A stretch of DNA of 64,000 bases from JARBUG01 sp035628915 (GCA_035628915.1 DASPIW010000033.1:1-64000); one strand, 5' to 3'; counted from the first letter of the stretch, positions 52,469-60,516 are shown. Program-made: numbers and translations. The notes: generated from the letters alone by a model not told the origin.

Positions 52469-52495
52469 GTATCGGGCATCCCGGTCAAGTTTTTA
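52469..52495 (-). promoter_or_regulatory. Sigma-28 promoter of the flgM operon
   Basis: TAAA-15 bp-CCCGATAC on the minus strand, overlapping the comFC stop and 62 bp upstream of flgM. Confidence 0.65.
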
Positions 52496-53242
52496 AGGGT
52501 GACTTTTCAGTTTTCCACGCACAGGCGTCGTGGAGACTGCCAGCACTGCCAGGTCAACGCTCCGGGCGCCGCTGCCGTACAGTTCGGTGGCTGCCGCCGC
52601 AGCCGTGGCGCCGGTTGTGAGCACATCGTCCACCAGGAGCACCCGCTTCCCGGACCAGGGCGGGGCCGCAGAGGCAACCCCGAATGCCCCCTGCAGGTTG
52701 TGCAGGCGGCTATGGCGGTGCAGCTTGGCCTGGTGCCCGGTGCGGCGCAGACGAACCAGTACGTTTTCGATCATAGGAATGTCTGCCGCCCGGGCGATTT
52801 GCTGCCCGACCACGGCGGCCTGGTTGTAGCCGCGCTCCAGGAGCCGTGACCGGTGCAGCGGCACCGGAACGACGCAGTCGAGCGGTATGCAGATTCTCTG
52901 GGCAAGCCGGCGCCCGAGAATCGCCCCCAATTCGCGCCTGTCCTCAAACTTGAAGTGATGAACGGCCTCGCGCAGGGCGCCCTGATGGTGCCCTAGCGAA
53001 AAAACCACCCCGAACGGTGAGCCATCCTCGCACTCGGCGCACAGGCCGTCCGCTGCGTAAGTCGGGCGGGTGCAGTTCGCGCACCGGGGCGCCAGCGGGT
53101 CAAAGTCCATTTCGCCCAGGCACTGATCACAGACCAACCCAGCGGGCTCCGAGCAGCCGGCCAGCACCGTCTGACAGATGAGACAGGTCGTCCGGGGTGG
53201 CCAGAGTATGTTCGCCAATCCCTGAAGGATCATCCGCAGCAT
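52493..53242 (-). CDS. comFC: ComFC-like phosphoribosyltransferase-fold competence protein
   Basis: 249 aa. N-terminal zinc module with CLICQ, CDQC, CANC and CAEC pairs, then the PRT domain: LVVPVPLHRSRLLERGYNQAAVVGQQIA-type segment (seen as CVVPVPLHRSRLLERGYNQAA) and the PRPP loop VLLVDDVLTTGATAAA. ComFC helps single-stranded DNA handling during transformation. It sits ahead of flgM as in Bacillus, where comF genes precede the flagellar block. comFA is not adjacent here. Confidence 0.93.
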   Translation of the reverse strand: MLRMILQGLANILWPPRTTCLICQTVLAGCSEPAGLVCDQCLGEMDFDPLAPRCANCTRPTYAADGLCAECEDGSPFGVVFSLGHHQGALREAVHHFKFEDRRELGAILGRRLAQRICIPLDCVVPVPLHRSRLLERGYNQAAVVGQQIARAADIPMIENVLVRLRRTGHQAKLHRHSRLHNLQGAFGVASAAPPWSGKRVLLVDDVLTTGATAAAAATELYGSGARSVDLAVLAVSTTPVRGKLKSHP

Positions 53243-53294
53243 GCAAAGGTCCCCCCTCTCGGGGGGACTTCGCCATGATCAGCGTGATTTCCTC

Positions 53295-53747
53295 TTATTT
53301 CCAGACGGATTGCAGGGTTTGAAGCAACTCCGGTGCATCAACTTTTCCCCGCAAATCCACGACCATAGAGAGCTTGCCCGCACACAGGAAGTGCGCGGCC
53401 TCGTAGGCGGGGCCGGGCTCGTCAGACGGGAGCCGCATGACTCGCACCCGTTCCTCGGTGGCTAACCGGTCTAGTATGGCCGGCGTATCGTCGGTCGACG
53501 CCAAATCAACCAGTACCAGCTCGCACAGGCTGCCGTCACGACCGACAAGCGCCAGCAGGTCCCGGACAAACCCTTCGATCTGCTCTTCCTGATTCCGGGT
53601 CAGCACCAGCAGACTGACAGATGCCGTCTTCCCCTTGTGACGGAGGGACCGAAGCAGCTCTACTGCATGTTCGATCGCACTGGCCAGCCCGTAGAGAGCG
53701 AGCGCCAGCAGCACCCAGTCGCCGGCGGAGCCGGTAAGCCACTGCAT
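53295..53747 (-). CDS. Short membrane-anchored glycosyltransferase-2-like protein
   Basis: 150 aa. One membrane helix (DWVLLALALYGLASAIEHAVELL) and then a GT-A start: VSLLVLTRNQEEQIEGFVRDLL with CELVLVDLASTDDTPAILDRLA. The usual D-x-D catalytic region and acceptor domain are absent, so it is about half a normal GT2. Complete small proteins of this kind occur next to comF/metK in some Firmicutes, so this is probably not a truncation. Activity doubtful; role unknown. Confidence 0.65.
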   Translation of the reverse strand: MQWLTGSAGDWVLLALALYGLASAIEHAVELLRSLRHKGKTASVSLLVLTRNQEEQIEGFVRDLLALVGRDGSLCELVLVDLASTDDTPAILDRLATEERVRVMRLPSDEPGPAYEAAHFLCAGKLSMVVDLRGKVDAPELLQTLQSVWK

Positions 53748-53817
53748 GGAGACTGCATCCCCCCAGGCACGCTTGGTGCTCCCACTTTATGCCGTGAGGG
53801 GGTAAAGAGGTGAAAAA

Positions 53818-53846
53818 CGCCCGCTGCGACGCATGCGCAGCGGGCG
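53818..53846 (-). terminator. Terminator of metK
   Basis: CGCCCGCTGCG pairs perfectly with CGCAGCGGGCG around 7 nt, followed on the minus strand by TTTTTCACC, 8 bp past the stop. Confidence 0.88.
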
Positions 53847-53854
53847 TGGTGGTG

Positions 53855-55060
53855 TTATGCTCCGGCGATTCCGGCCTGCCGCTTGAGCTCGGCGGCCCGG
53901 TCGGTCTTTTCCCAGGGAAGGTCCAGATCGAGACGGCCGAAATGGCCGTAGGCCGCCGTCTGCCGGTAGATCGGACGGCGCAGGCCCAGGTCGCGGATGA
54001 TGGCAACCGGACGCAGATCGAAGTTCTTGTTCACCAGCTGGGCAATCTGCTCATCGGGCACGACGCCGGTGCCGAAGGTGGTGACCAGTACGGATACCGG
54101 GTGCGCTACGCCGATGGCGTACGCAAGCTGTACCTCGCACTTCGAGGCCACCCCGGCCGCCACGACGTTCTTGGCGACCCAGCGGGCAGCGTAGGCGGCG
54201 GAACGGTCAACTTTCGTGGGGTCCTTGCCGGAGAAGGCGCCGCCGCCGTGACGGGCGTAGCCGCCGTAGGTGTCAACGATGATCTTGCGGCCGGTGAGGC
54301 CGGTGTCGCCCTGCGGGCCGCCGATTACGAACCGCCCGCTGGGGTTGACGAAGTACCTGGTCTTGTCGTCCAGGAGCTTCTGTGCCACCGTATCTGTTAC
54401 GACATAGTCGATGATATCCTTACGGATCTGCTCCTGGGTGACGTCGGGGTCATGCTGGGTCGAAACGACGATGGTGTCGATCCGAACCGGCCGGCCATCT
54501 TCGTATTCGACGGTAACCTGGGTCTTGCCGTCGGGCCGCAGATAAGGCAGGGTTCCGTTCTTGCGAACGACGGAAAGCTGCCGGGCCAGCCTGTGCGCCA
54601 GGGAGATGGGCATGGGCATCAGTTCAGGCGTTTCGTTGCAGGCGAAACCGAACATCATACCCTGGTCGCCTGCGCCGAGTTCCAGTTCCTTCTCCTGGGT
54701 CGTACCACGGGCTTCGATCGCGACGTCCACACCCTGAGCAATGTCAGGGCTTTGCGGGTCAATCGCCGTCACAACGCCGCACGTCGCCCCGTCAAAACCA
54801 AATTTGGCCCGGGTATAGCCGATGTCGCGTACGACGGAGCGGACCAGATTGGGAATATCGACGTACGCGTCGGTCGTAATTTCACCAGCCACCACCACAA
54901 GCCCCGTGGTCAGCAGCGTCTCGCAGGCCACGCGAGCCTTGGAGTCCCTCTCCAGCATAGCATCCAATACGGCGTCAGAGATCTGGTCGGCCATTTTGTC
55001 GGGGTGGCCTTCCGTAACCGACTCCGACGTAAACACATACCGGCCGCGACGTTCGGTCAT
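53855..55060 (-). CDS. metK: S-adenosylmethionine synthetase
   Basis: 401 aa from ATG at 55060 with AAGGAGG; the longer frame lies in the riboswitch leader and is not used. YVFTSESVTEGHPDKMADQISDAVLDAM, GAGDQGMMFGFACNETPELMP, GGPQGDTGLTGRKIIVDTYGG and GGGAFSGKDPTKVDRSAAYAARWVAKN are the ATP/Met/metal-site segments. Makes SAM from methionine and ATP in the cytoplasm. Controlled by the upstream S-box: high SAM stops its own transcription. Confidence 0.98.
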   Translation of the reverse strand: MTERRGRYVFTSESVTEGHPDKMADQISDAVLDAMLERDSKARVACETLLTTGLVVVAGEITTDAYVDIPNLVRSVVRDIGYTRAKFGFDGATCGVVTAIDPQSPDIAQGVDVAIEARGTTQEKELELGAGDQGMMFGFACNETPELMPMPISLAHRLARQLSVVRKNGTLPYLRPDGKTQVTVEYEDGRPVRIDTIVVSTQHDPDVTQEQIRKDIIDYVVTDTVAQKLLDDKTRYFVNPSGRFVIGGPQGDTGLTGRKIIVDTYGGYARHGGGAFSGKDPTKVDRSAAYAARWVAKNVVAAGVASKCEVQLAYAIGVAHPVSVLVTTFGTGVVPDEQIAQLVNKNFDLRPVAIIRDLGLRRPIYRQTAAYGHFGRLDLDLPWEKTDRAAELKRQAGIAGA

Positions 55061-55113
55061 TCTGTCCTGCCTCCTTCGGTCTCCTGTGCTATTTTGCGAC
55101 GCCGCGCACACAA

Positions 55114-55142
55114 AAAACCCTCTTCGAAACGAAGAGGGTTTT
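55114..55142 (-). terminator. Riboswitch-controlled terminator in the metK leader
   Basis: AAAACCCTCTTCG pairs perfectly with CGAAGAGGGTTTT (3-nt loop), followed on the minus strand by a T-run. It lies between the S-box aptamer and metK, so it is the expression platform. An anti-terminator must form with aptamer 3' sequences when SAM is absent. Confidence 0.88.
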
Positions 55143-55158
55143 GCGGTCGTCTCTTCGC

Positions 55159-55267
55159 CTCTTATCTTCCGGCGCCTCTGCCGGCAGGAATTGGCACCAT
55201 ACCCTGCCGGGGCAGAGCGGTTGCCGAAGCGTCATCGGGCCTGTCCCTCAGCTTCTCTAGATAAGAG
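55159..55267 (-). ncRNA. SAM-I (S-box) riboswitch aptamer
   Basis: On the minus strand: CTCTTATC-AGAG P1 start, GAGGGA, GGCCCGATGA, CGGCAACC and GGTGCCAATTCC, closed by GAAGATAAGAG, all in S-box order. P1 arms pair (CTCTTAT with ATAAGAG). It senses SAM and turns metK off through the adjacent terminator. With the platform it fills most of the 270-bp gap upstream of metK. Confidence 0.96.
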
Positions 55268-55330
55268 TATTAAACTGTAGTGATGTTACCACCGGGGGGC
55301 GATCCGCGTCAAGCAATTTGGCGCCAATTT

Positions 55331-55771
55331 CTATTTCATCTGGGCCGGGTCGACCAACGCGAACTTCACGATCGCCTCGGCGACGAGATTCTCGCCCACA
55401 TACGCCTTGGCGGCGCCCATGCCGAGGCCGCGCTTCATGGCGATAATCTCCACCTCCAGGCGGAGTTGGTCGCCGGGAAGAACGGGGCGCTTGAACTTGG
55501 CTTCATCAAGGCCGGCGAAGAGTGGCACCCTCCCCGCCAATTCGGGCAGCGTCATGAGTGCGACTGCACCGGTCTGGGCCATCGCTTCGAGGATCAGCAC
55601 GCCGGGGAAAATGGGGTTGCCAGGGTAGTGGCCCTGAAAGACCGGTTCGTTTGCGGACACGTTTTTCATGCCTACGGCCCGCTTGCCAGGCTCCATCTCG
55701 ACAATCCGATCCACCATGAGAATGGGGTGGCGGTGCGGGATGATCTCCATAATCTGTTTCGTGTCCAGCAT
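55331..55771 (-). CDS. fabZ: (3R)-hydroxyacyl-ACP dehydratase FabZ
   Basis: 146 aa from ATG at 55771 with GGAGG; the open frame further upstream has no site. Hot-dog fold with the catalytic His/Glu: NEPVFQGHYPGNPIFPGVLILEAMAQTGAVAL (His and Glu in place), IPHRHPILMVDRI at the N terminus and FKRPVLPGDQLRLEVEI. Dehydrates hydroxyacyl-ACP in type II fatty-acid synthesis. Downstream of flhO-flhP as ywpB is in Bacillus. Confidence 0.96.
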   Translation of the reverse strand: MLDTKQIMEIIPHRHPILMVDRIVEMEPGKRAVGMKNVSANEPVFQGHYPGNPIFPGVLILEAMAQTGAVALMTLPELAGRVPLFAGLDEAKFKRPVLPGDQLRLEVEIIAMKRGLGMGAAKAYVGENLVAEAIVKFALVDPAQMK

Positions 55772-55860
55772 ATCGTACCTCCGGAATTCTACCTTCTGCC
55801 AGTGTCTAGTATTCCGCTTTTCATGGCGTTTTCCTCCCAAATGGAAGGCGGCGGAGCCTG

Positions 55861-56148
55861 TTATGCTCTCGCCGCCGCCTGCTGCTGCAATTGTTTGTAC
55901 AGAATCTCTGCCAGCCCGAAGCTCCCCTGGGTACTAATGGCCCGCGCCATTTCCTGGTGCTCCCACTCTTCGTAGGTGCTCCGTGCGAAGCTCTTTTGCT
56001 CACCGCCCAGCGCGTTCGTGGCGGCCCGCATTCGCTTGAACACCATTTCCACGAAGAGCGCCTCAAACTCCCGGGCGGTCTCGCGGAGTTTCAGATCCCT
56101 CGGGTCAGCATGCGCGGGGCGGCTCACGCTCGATGCAGCAGTGATCAT
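55861..56148 (-). CDS. flgJ: Rod-binding protein (FlgJ N-domain-like)
   Basis: 95 aa. KLRETAREFEALFVEMVFKRMRAATNA, then F-ARSTYEEWEHQEMARAISTQGSFGLAEILYKQL, is the FlgJ rod-binding domain, alone without a muramidase domain. It probably helps cap the growing rod. It starts 8 bp after flhP, in one operon with flhO and flhP. Confidence 0.88.
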   Translation of the reverse strand: MITAASSVSRPAHADPRDLKLRETAREFEALFVEMVFKRMRAATNALGGEQKSFARSTYEEWEHQEMARAISTQGSFGLAEILYKQLQQQAAARA

Positions 56149-56155
56149 CGCTCAA

Positions 56156-56980
56156 TTACCCCCTGCGCAGGTTGTTGGTCAGACTCATCATCTCATCGGC
56201 GCTCTGCACAACCTTCGAGTTAATCTCGTAAGCCCGCTGCGCCATAATCAGGTTGACCATCTCTTCGACGGACTGGACGTTGGACCCCTCAAGATAGCCC
56301 TGTACCAGGCGACCGGCGTCCTTATCTCCAGGAGGCGCCGTAACTGCATCGCCGGTCGCGGCGGTGGCGCCCCAGAGATTATCACCCAGCGCTTCGAGTC
56401 CGGCGGGGTTCGGGAAGGTGGCCAGTACAATCCGCCCAACCGTGACCGTTGCCTGCTTGAAGCCATCGGCTTCGGCCGTTTCCTTGTTTGTCGCGGACTT
56501 GGCGGTATCAGTATAGCTCACGGTTCCATCAGCACCGATAGACACTTCGGTGGCTCCGGGAGGGATCGTAATGGGGCCGTCTTCCCCAAGCACCAAGTCG
56601 CCCTGAGCCGTCACCAGGTGACGGTCCGCGTCCAGGTGAAAGGCGCCGTCACGGGTGTATGCGGTGCTGCCGTCGGGCCGCCGGACCTGAAAGTAGCCCC
56701 CGCCGGAAATCGCCACATCGTAGTCCCCGCCGCTGACCTGCCGCGTACCGCCGTTCATGATGCGGTGGATGCTGCTGAGGCGTACCCCCTGCCCCACTAC
56801 AATCCCCTGGTTCTCCCCCCGGGCTGGCGGGAGAATTTGCGTATAGAGCAGATCTTGAAACTCGGCCCGGCCTTTCTTAAAGCCGGTCGTATTCACGTTC
56901 GCCAGATTGTGCGAAATGGCATCGATATTGACCTGCTGGGCCACCATGCCCGATGCAGCGGTAAAAAGCGCTCGCAGCAA
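56156..56980 (-). CDS. flhP: Flagellar hook-basal body protein FlhP (FlgG-type distal rod)
   Basis: 274 aa. N-terminal LRALFTAASGMVAQQVNIDAISHNLANVNTTGFKKGRAEFQDLLY is the flg_bb_rod motif. The middle has SGGGYFQVRRPDGSTAYTRDGAFHLDADRHLV and LVLGEDG-PI, and the C-terminus VQGYLEGSNVQSVEEMVNLIMAQRAYEINSKVVQSADEMM. It forms part of the rod. Follows flhO by about 95 bp. Confidence 0.93.
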   Translation of the reverse strand: MLRALFTAASGMVAQQVNIDAISHNLANVNTTGFKKGRAEFQDLLYTQILPPARGENQGIVVGQGVRLSSIHRIMNGGTRQVSGGDYDVAISGGGYFQVRRPDGSTAYTRDGAFHLDADRHLVTAQGDLVLGEDGPITIPPGATEVSIGADGTVSYTDTAKSATNKETAEADGFKQATVTVGRIVLATFPNPAGLEALGDNLWGATAATGDAVTAPPGDKDAGRLVQGYLEGSNVQSVEEMVNLIMAQRAYEINSKVVQSADEMMSLTNNLRRG

Positions 56981-57074
56981 AACAAATACCTCCCCATGCC
57001 TAAGTGAGCTCCGTCAGTCGTTCCGGAGCTGCTCTGGGAGGCTCCCTCCGAAGAGGTCCAGCCTCTCGTTTCTG

Positions 57075-57857
57075 TTACACCCGCCCGATTTCAGTGACCG
57101 CTTTCTGCAGGGTCTCGTCCTGTGCCTGCAGGGCCCGCTGGTTCGCCTCGAAGGAGCGCATGGTCGTCATCATCTCAACCATTTCGGTCACGGATTCGAC
57201 ATTCGATGCTTCGAGGTGGCCGACTTTGAGTTCGTACCGTCCGCTCGTCTCCGCCGGGGTCAGCAGCACCGGGAAATCGCCGGCGTCGCCTGCCCGAACC
57301 CAGAAGCCGTTGCCTTCTTTACGGAGGGCGCCCAAGTCCAAGCTCGTAAGAACGGTAAGGCGACCAAGGTTCTGCGCTCCAGCCATCACGTCGCCGTCCG
57401 TGGTAAAGGACAGGTTTCCTTCCTCCGCCCGGACCGAATGGCCGTCCACCAGGACTTCATAGCCTTCAGGGGTAACCAGCGTGCCGTCGCCGTTCTCGCG
57501 GAAGCTGCCTTGGCGCGTGTAACGAACGCCCTGCGGCGTTTTGACGACAAAAAAGCCGTCCCCCGTAAGGGCCACGTCCAGCGGGTTTCCCGTCGGCTGC
57601 AGGCTGCCGGTCGTCAACCGAGTTGCCGTGTTGACGATGTACGTACCGATGCCCAGCCGTCCTACTGCCGTGGGGAGCCCTCCTGCCGGGGTACCGTCGT
57701 TGACCCGCTCAATCAGGAACTCAGTAAACGCCTTGGAGACCGTCGTCTCGCGTTTGAACCCCGTTGTGGCCGCGTTGGCCAGGTTGTTGGCCACGACGTC
57801 CAGCCGTCGCTGATCCGCCAGCATGCCCGAGGCCGATGTGTAGATCCCCCGGAGCAT
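57075..57857 (-). CDS. flhO: Flagellar hook-basal body protein FlhO (FlgF/FlgG-type rod)
   Basis: 260 aa. LRGIYTSASGMLADQRRLDVVANNLANAATTGFKRETTV at the N terminus, then LTGDGFFVVKTPQGVRYTRQGSFRENGDGTLVTPEGYEVL, and the C-terminal VGHLEASNVESVTEMVEMMTTMRSFEANQRALQAQDETL. First gene of the flhO-flhP-flgJ rod operon, right after mbl as in Bacillus. The gap between flhO and mbl holds the selenoprotein gene on the opposite strand. Confidence 0.93.
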   Translation of the reverse strand: MLRGIYTSASGMLADQRRLDVVANNLANAATTGFKRETTVSKAFTEFLIERVNDGTPAGGLPTAVGRLGIGTYIVNTATRLTTGSLQPTGNPLDVALTGDGFFVVKTPQGVRYTRQGSFRENGDGTLVTPEGYEVLVDGHSVRAEEGNLSFTTDGDVMAGAQNLGRLTVLTSLDLGALRKEGNGFWVRAGDAGDFPVLLTPAETSGRYELKVGHLEASNVESVTEMVEMMTTMRSFEANQRALQAQDETLQKAVTEIGRV

Positions 57858-57989
57858 GGAACCACCTCGATTTCGACTGACCCCTCTTTGTATGTTATCG
57901 GAGCCCAGCGGCCATGCGTTAAGCCCGGCTTGACAGGCAGGGGGGAAGGACCTATGATGGTACTATACCGGGTATGGTAGGTGATCATT

Positions 57990-58280
57990 GTGATTAAAGT
58001 GCTCCCCGAAGCCGCGGCAGAAGTGGAACGCCGCCTGAGCGGGCAGCCTGGGGATGTCGGCATTCGAATCTTCATTCGGGGTATTGGGTGAAGCGGCCCC
58101 AGTTTGGGGCTGGCTCTGGCAGAGCCTGGGGAACTGGATCTGGTTGTACATGAAGGCGGCGCCCGCGTGTACCTGGAGCGCCGTGTGGCCGATCTTTATG
58201 AAGGCGCTAAACTTGGCTGGGAAGAGGACATGTGGGGCGGCGGCTTTACCTTCCGCCATCCTGACATCAGTGAGTGCTAA
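57990..58280 (+). CDS. HesB/IscA-like selenoprotein (in-frame UGA as Sec34)
   Basis: 97 codons from GTG (AGGTGAT a short 4 nt upstream; an alternative GTG at 57981). The 96-residue product runs IKVLPEAAAEVERRLSG, then IRIFIRGIG, then UGA at codon 34, then SGPSLGLALAEPGELDLVV, YEGAKLGWEED, and GGGFTFRHPDISEC. HesB/IscA proteins have GCSGP-type sequence here, so UGA stands exactly at the first conserved Cys. The second conserved Cys of the C-terminal CxC survives as the last residue. No other frame damage is present, and a SECIS-like hairpin follows. IscA-type proteins carry Fe-S clusters; this subfamily is of unknown redox role. Convergent with mbl, divergent from flhO. Alternative: a nonsense pseudogene or sequencing error. 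Confidence 0.82.
58099..58137 (+). other. Candidate bacterial SECIS hairpin
   Basis: Outer stem CCAGTT/AACTGG and inner stem GGCTCT/AGAGCC enclose a GGC apical loop 27-29 nt past the UGA, within the range and with the G-rich tip expected of bacterial SECIS elements. A second small hairpin (GCCCC/GGGGC) sits just after the UGA and would compete. Confidence 0.6.
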
Positions 58281-58290
58281 GGCATTGGAA

Positions 58291-58322
58291 AGGCCCCTCC
58301 GCTGTCATGGGCGGAGGGGCCT
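58291..58322. terminator. Bidirectional terminator between the selenoprotein gene and mbl
   Basis: AGGCCCCTCCGC pairs perfectly with GCGGAGGGGCCT around 8 nt, followed by GTTTGTTA on the plus strand, 10 bp past the selenoprotein stop. It shows the plus-strand frame is treated as a transcription unit. Confidence 0.85.
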
Positions 58323-58335
58323 GTTTGTTACATAT

Positions 58336-59358
58336 CTACATGATCTTCTTGAGGACCACCAGGTGGTCGTCTTGCATTTCGAAGTGCTCCAGGGCCTTGC
58401 CTGTTCCCAAAGCCACGCACGAAACCGGGTCGTCAGCCAGGTAGGCCGGCACACCCGTGCGAGCGGTAATGACCTTGTCGAGGCCATGGAGCATGCTGCC
58501 ACCCCCCGTCATCACCACGCCCTTCTCGATAATATCGGCCGCGAGTTCGGGGGGCGTCGCTTCCAGAACCGACCGAATCGTATCACAGATGGAGGTGACA
58601 TGTTCCGCCAGAGCTTCACGCGTCTCCGCGCTGGAGATGGTGACGTTCTTGGGCAGGCCCGCCATCAAATCGCGGCCGCGCACCTCCATGGTCTGGTTGC
58701 GGCTGTCGCAGCCCGCGCTGCCGATCTGGATTTTGATCTCTTCAGCGGAGCGTTCACCGATGAGGAGATTATGCTTGAGCTTGACGTACCGCACAAGCGC
58801 CTCGTCGAACTTGTCCCCGCCAATGCGGAGCGATTCGCTGCGAACCACGCCGCCAAGTGATAGGACGGCGATGTCGGTCGTGCCGCCGCCGATGTCGACC
58901 ACCATGTGGCCGGTAGGCAGCGTTATGTTAAGACCGGCGCCCAGGGCGGCGGCCAGAGGTTCTTCAATAAGGGAAGCCTGACGGGCGCCGGCCTCCATGG
59001 CAGCCTCCACGACGGCGCGCTTTTCCACGGTGGTGACGCCCGCGGGCACACAGACCATTACCCTGGGGCGGGAAAAGAACCGGGACCCGCTCACGCGACT
59101 GATAAAGCTTTTGAGCATAGCTTCTGTCACGTCATAGTCGGCAATAACACCTTCACGCAAGGGCCGGGTAGCGATGATGTTGCCTGGCGTCCGCCCGAGC
59201 ATTTTCCGGGCTTCGGTGCCGATGGCCAGGATTTTCTTTGTGTCGCGCTCCATTGCCACTACGGAAGGTTCGCGTAGCACGATGCCTTTCCCCTTGACAT
59301 AGATGAGGACAGTGGCCGTACCAAGATCAATTCCAATGTCTGTTGCCAAACCGAACAC
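58336..59358 (-). CDS. mbl: MreB-family actin homologue Mbl
   Basis: 340 aa, actin fold: phosphate-1 GIDLGTATVLIYVKG, connect-1 and PLREGVIADYDVTEAML, phosphate-2 VVDIGGGTTDIAVLSLGG, adenosine motif VVMTGGGSMLHGLDKVI. Polymerises at the membrane to guide lateral wall synthesis. Called Mbl (not MreB) because it stands between spoIIID and flhO as in Bacillus; mreCD are not adjacent. Confidence 0.95.
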   Translation of the reverse strand: MFGLATDIGIDLGTATVLIYVKGKGIVLREPSVVAMERDTKKILAIGTEARKMLGRTPGNIIATRPLREGVIADYDVTEAMLKSFISRVSGSRFFSRPRVMVCVPAGVTTVEKRAVVEAAMEAGARQASLIEEPLAAALGAGLNITLPTGHMVVDIGGGTTDIAVLSLGGVVRSESLRIGGDKFDEALVRYVKLKHNLLIGERSAEEIKIQIGSAGCDSRNQTMEVRGRDLMAGLPKNVTISSAETREALAEHVTSICDTIRSVLEATPPELAADIIEKGVVMTGGGSMLHGLDKVITARTGVPAYLADDPVSCVALGTGKALEHFEMQDDHLVVLKKIM

Positions 59359-59450
59359 TGCGTCGACGCCTCCCGTAAAGGCCTTGGTTATTCAAGCCAG
59401 ATTCGACATGTCGACCGCAAGTCCCTTCGGTTTGCCAAATGTCATATGTA

Positions 59451-59699
59451 CTACTTTTCGAGGTACTTTTGACGAGTAGCGGCACCTCCCCGAATGTGGC
59501 GTTCAGCCTTGTTGAATTCCAGCACCTGCTTCACCTGGGCAGCGAGTTCCGGATTGACCCTGGGAAGGCGCTCGGTGACATCCTTGTGGACCGTGCTCTT
59601 CGATACTCCGAAGAGCATGGCCGTTTCCCGAACGGTGTCCTTCGTCCTGAATATGTGGTTGCTCACATCCAGAACGCGCTTCCAAATGTAGTCCTGCAC
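59451..59699 (-). CDS. spoIIID: Sporulation transcription factor SpoIIID
   Basis: 82 aa from GTG (AAGGGGG site). DYIWKRVLDVSNHIFRTKDTVRETAMLFGVSKSTVHKDVTERLPRVNP is the SpoIIID HTH, and the C-terminal basic helix (FNKAERHIRGGAATRQKY) completes it. Acts in the mother cell under sigma-E. The about 90 bp to mbl show no strong feature. Confidence 0.97.
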   Translation of the reverse strand: MQDYIWKRVLDVSNHIFRTKDTVRETAMLFGVSKSTVHKDVTERLPRVNPELAAQVKQVLEFNKAERHIRGGAATRQKYLEK

Positions 59700-59759
59700 C
59701 GCTGGGCCCCCTTCGACCTCATGGTTGCTAGATATATATGGGCGGGGAAACCAAACATG

Positions 59760-59785
59760 ACGAGCACGCCGGAGGGCGTGCTCGT
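59760..59785 (-). terminator. Terminator of spoIIQ
   Basis: ACGAGCACGCC pairs perfectly with GGCGTGCTCGT around 4 nt between spoIIQ and spoIIID. The flanks lack a long T-run, but the stem is strong. Confidence 0.7.
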
Positions 59786-59810
59786 ATGGCTGGTGATTTG
59801 CTTTTGTCGG

Positions 59811-60485
59811 TCAAGGCCTGAGGTAGGGAGCCGGGTCAACCGGGGAGCCGTTAAGCGAGACCTCGAAGTGCAGATAGGGCGCTTCGCCGGGGCTGATTTG
59901 GCCGATCACAGTCCCCGCCTGGACGGCGGCGTTGAGGCCCACTTTCAGCTCGCCGAGACCAGCGTATCGCGTGACCAATCCGTTGCCGTGATCTAGTTCC
60001 ACATACCTGCCTTCGGCCGGGTCATCATCGATCCGGCTCACCTTTCCGGCGGCTGCAGCCAGCACGGATTCGCCGGCAGTGGCTGCATAGTCGAATCCGG
60101 GGTGGATTCGGTAATCGCCGAAGAGCCCGGAGTACATATATCCGTAGTTCCGGATGACTTTGTGCTTACCGGCGAGGGGGCGGGCTAGCTGCTGGGGTGG
60201 GGCAGCGGCCGCGGTCTGGGCGGTAGCGACCTCACCCTGGCCTTGGGGCGCCTGGACCCCGTCCGGAACGGTGGGTGCCTGTACCCCGGGAGCTACCAGC
60301 GGCTCTATGGCGTCCGGTGTTGTATCGGCAAAGCGTTGGTATGCGATCAGAGAACCTAGCAGTACGACGAGAAAAGCCAGTGACCCAAGGGCAACCCTGC
60401 GCTCTCTGGGCATGTGGCTCAGCCACGAGTTGGGTAGGCCGCGTGTGGGTTTCAAACCAATCACCTCGGCCAATATCTTGCCCAA
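59811..60485 (-). CDS. spoIIQ: SpoIIQ-like M23 (LytM) protein, degenerate active site
   Basis: 224 aa. Cytosolic start, one membrane helix (ALGSLAFLVVLLGSLIAY), Pro/Gln linker, then a LytM domain from about residue 110. HPGFDYAA keeps the HxxxD ligands, but the downstream HxH is YLH (APYLHFEV), so the first His is Tyr. The Bacillus SpoIIQ LytM domain is also non-catalytic. It is a forespore membrane protein that pairs with SpoIIIAH across the septum. Its place beside spoIIID and spoIID supports the name. A longer start is possible. Confidence 0.85.
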   Translation of the reverse strand: MGKILAEVIGLKPTRGLPNSWLSHMPRERRVALGSLAFLVVLLGSLIAYQRFADTTPDAIEPLVAPGVQAPTVPDGVQAPQGQGEVATAQTAAAAPPQQLARPLAGKHKVIRNYGYMYSGLFGDYRIHPGFDYAATAGESVLAAAAGKVSRIDDDPAEGRYVELDHGNGLVTRYAGLGELKVGLNAAVQAGTVIGQISPGEAPYLHFEVSLNGSPVDPAPYLRP

Positions 60486-60516
60486 TATTGGATTTTGTCA
60501 TACCATGTATTGGCAG

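Noticed and set aside
53295..53747. Truncated glycosyltransferase pseudogene
   Set aside because: Intact frame with start and stop and no remnant sequence after it; more likely a genuine short family.
53810..55264. 484-aa plus-strand open frame opposite metK
   Set aside because: Fully antisense to metK and the SAM riboswitch; no family-like sequence or ribosome site.
57990..58280. HesB-like frame considered as a simple nonsense pseudogene
   Set aside because: Only one defect, placed exactly at the conserved Cys, with a following hairpin and an intact terminator; selenocysteine is the better reading, though not proven.
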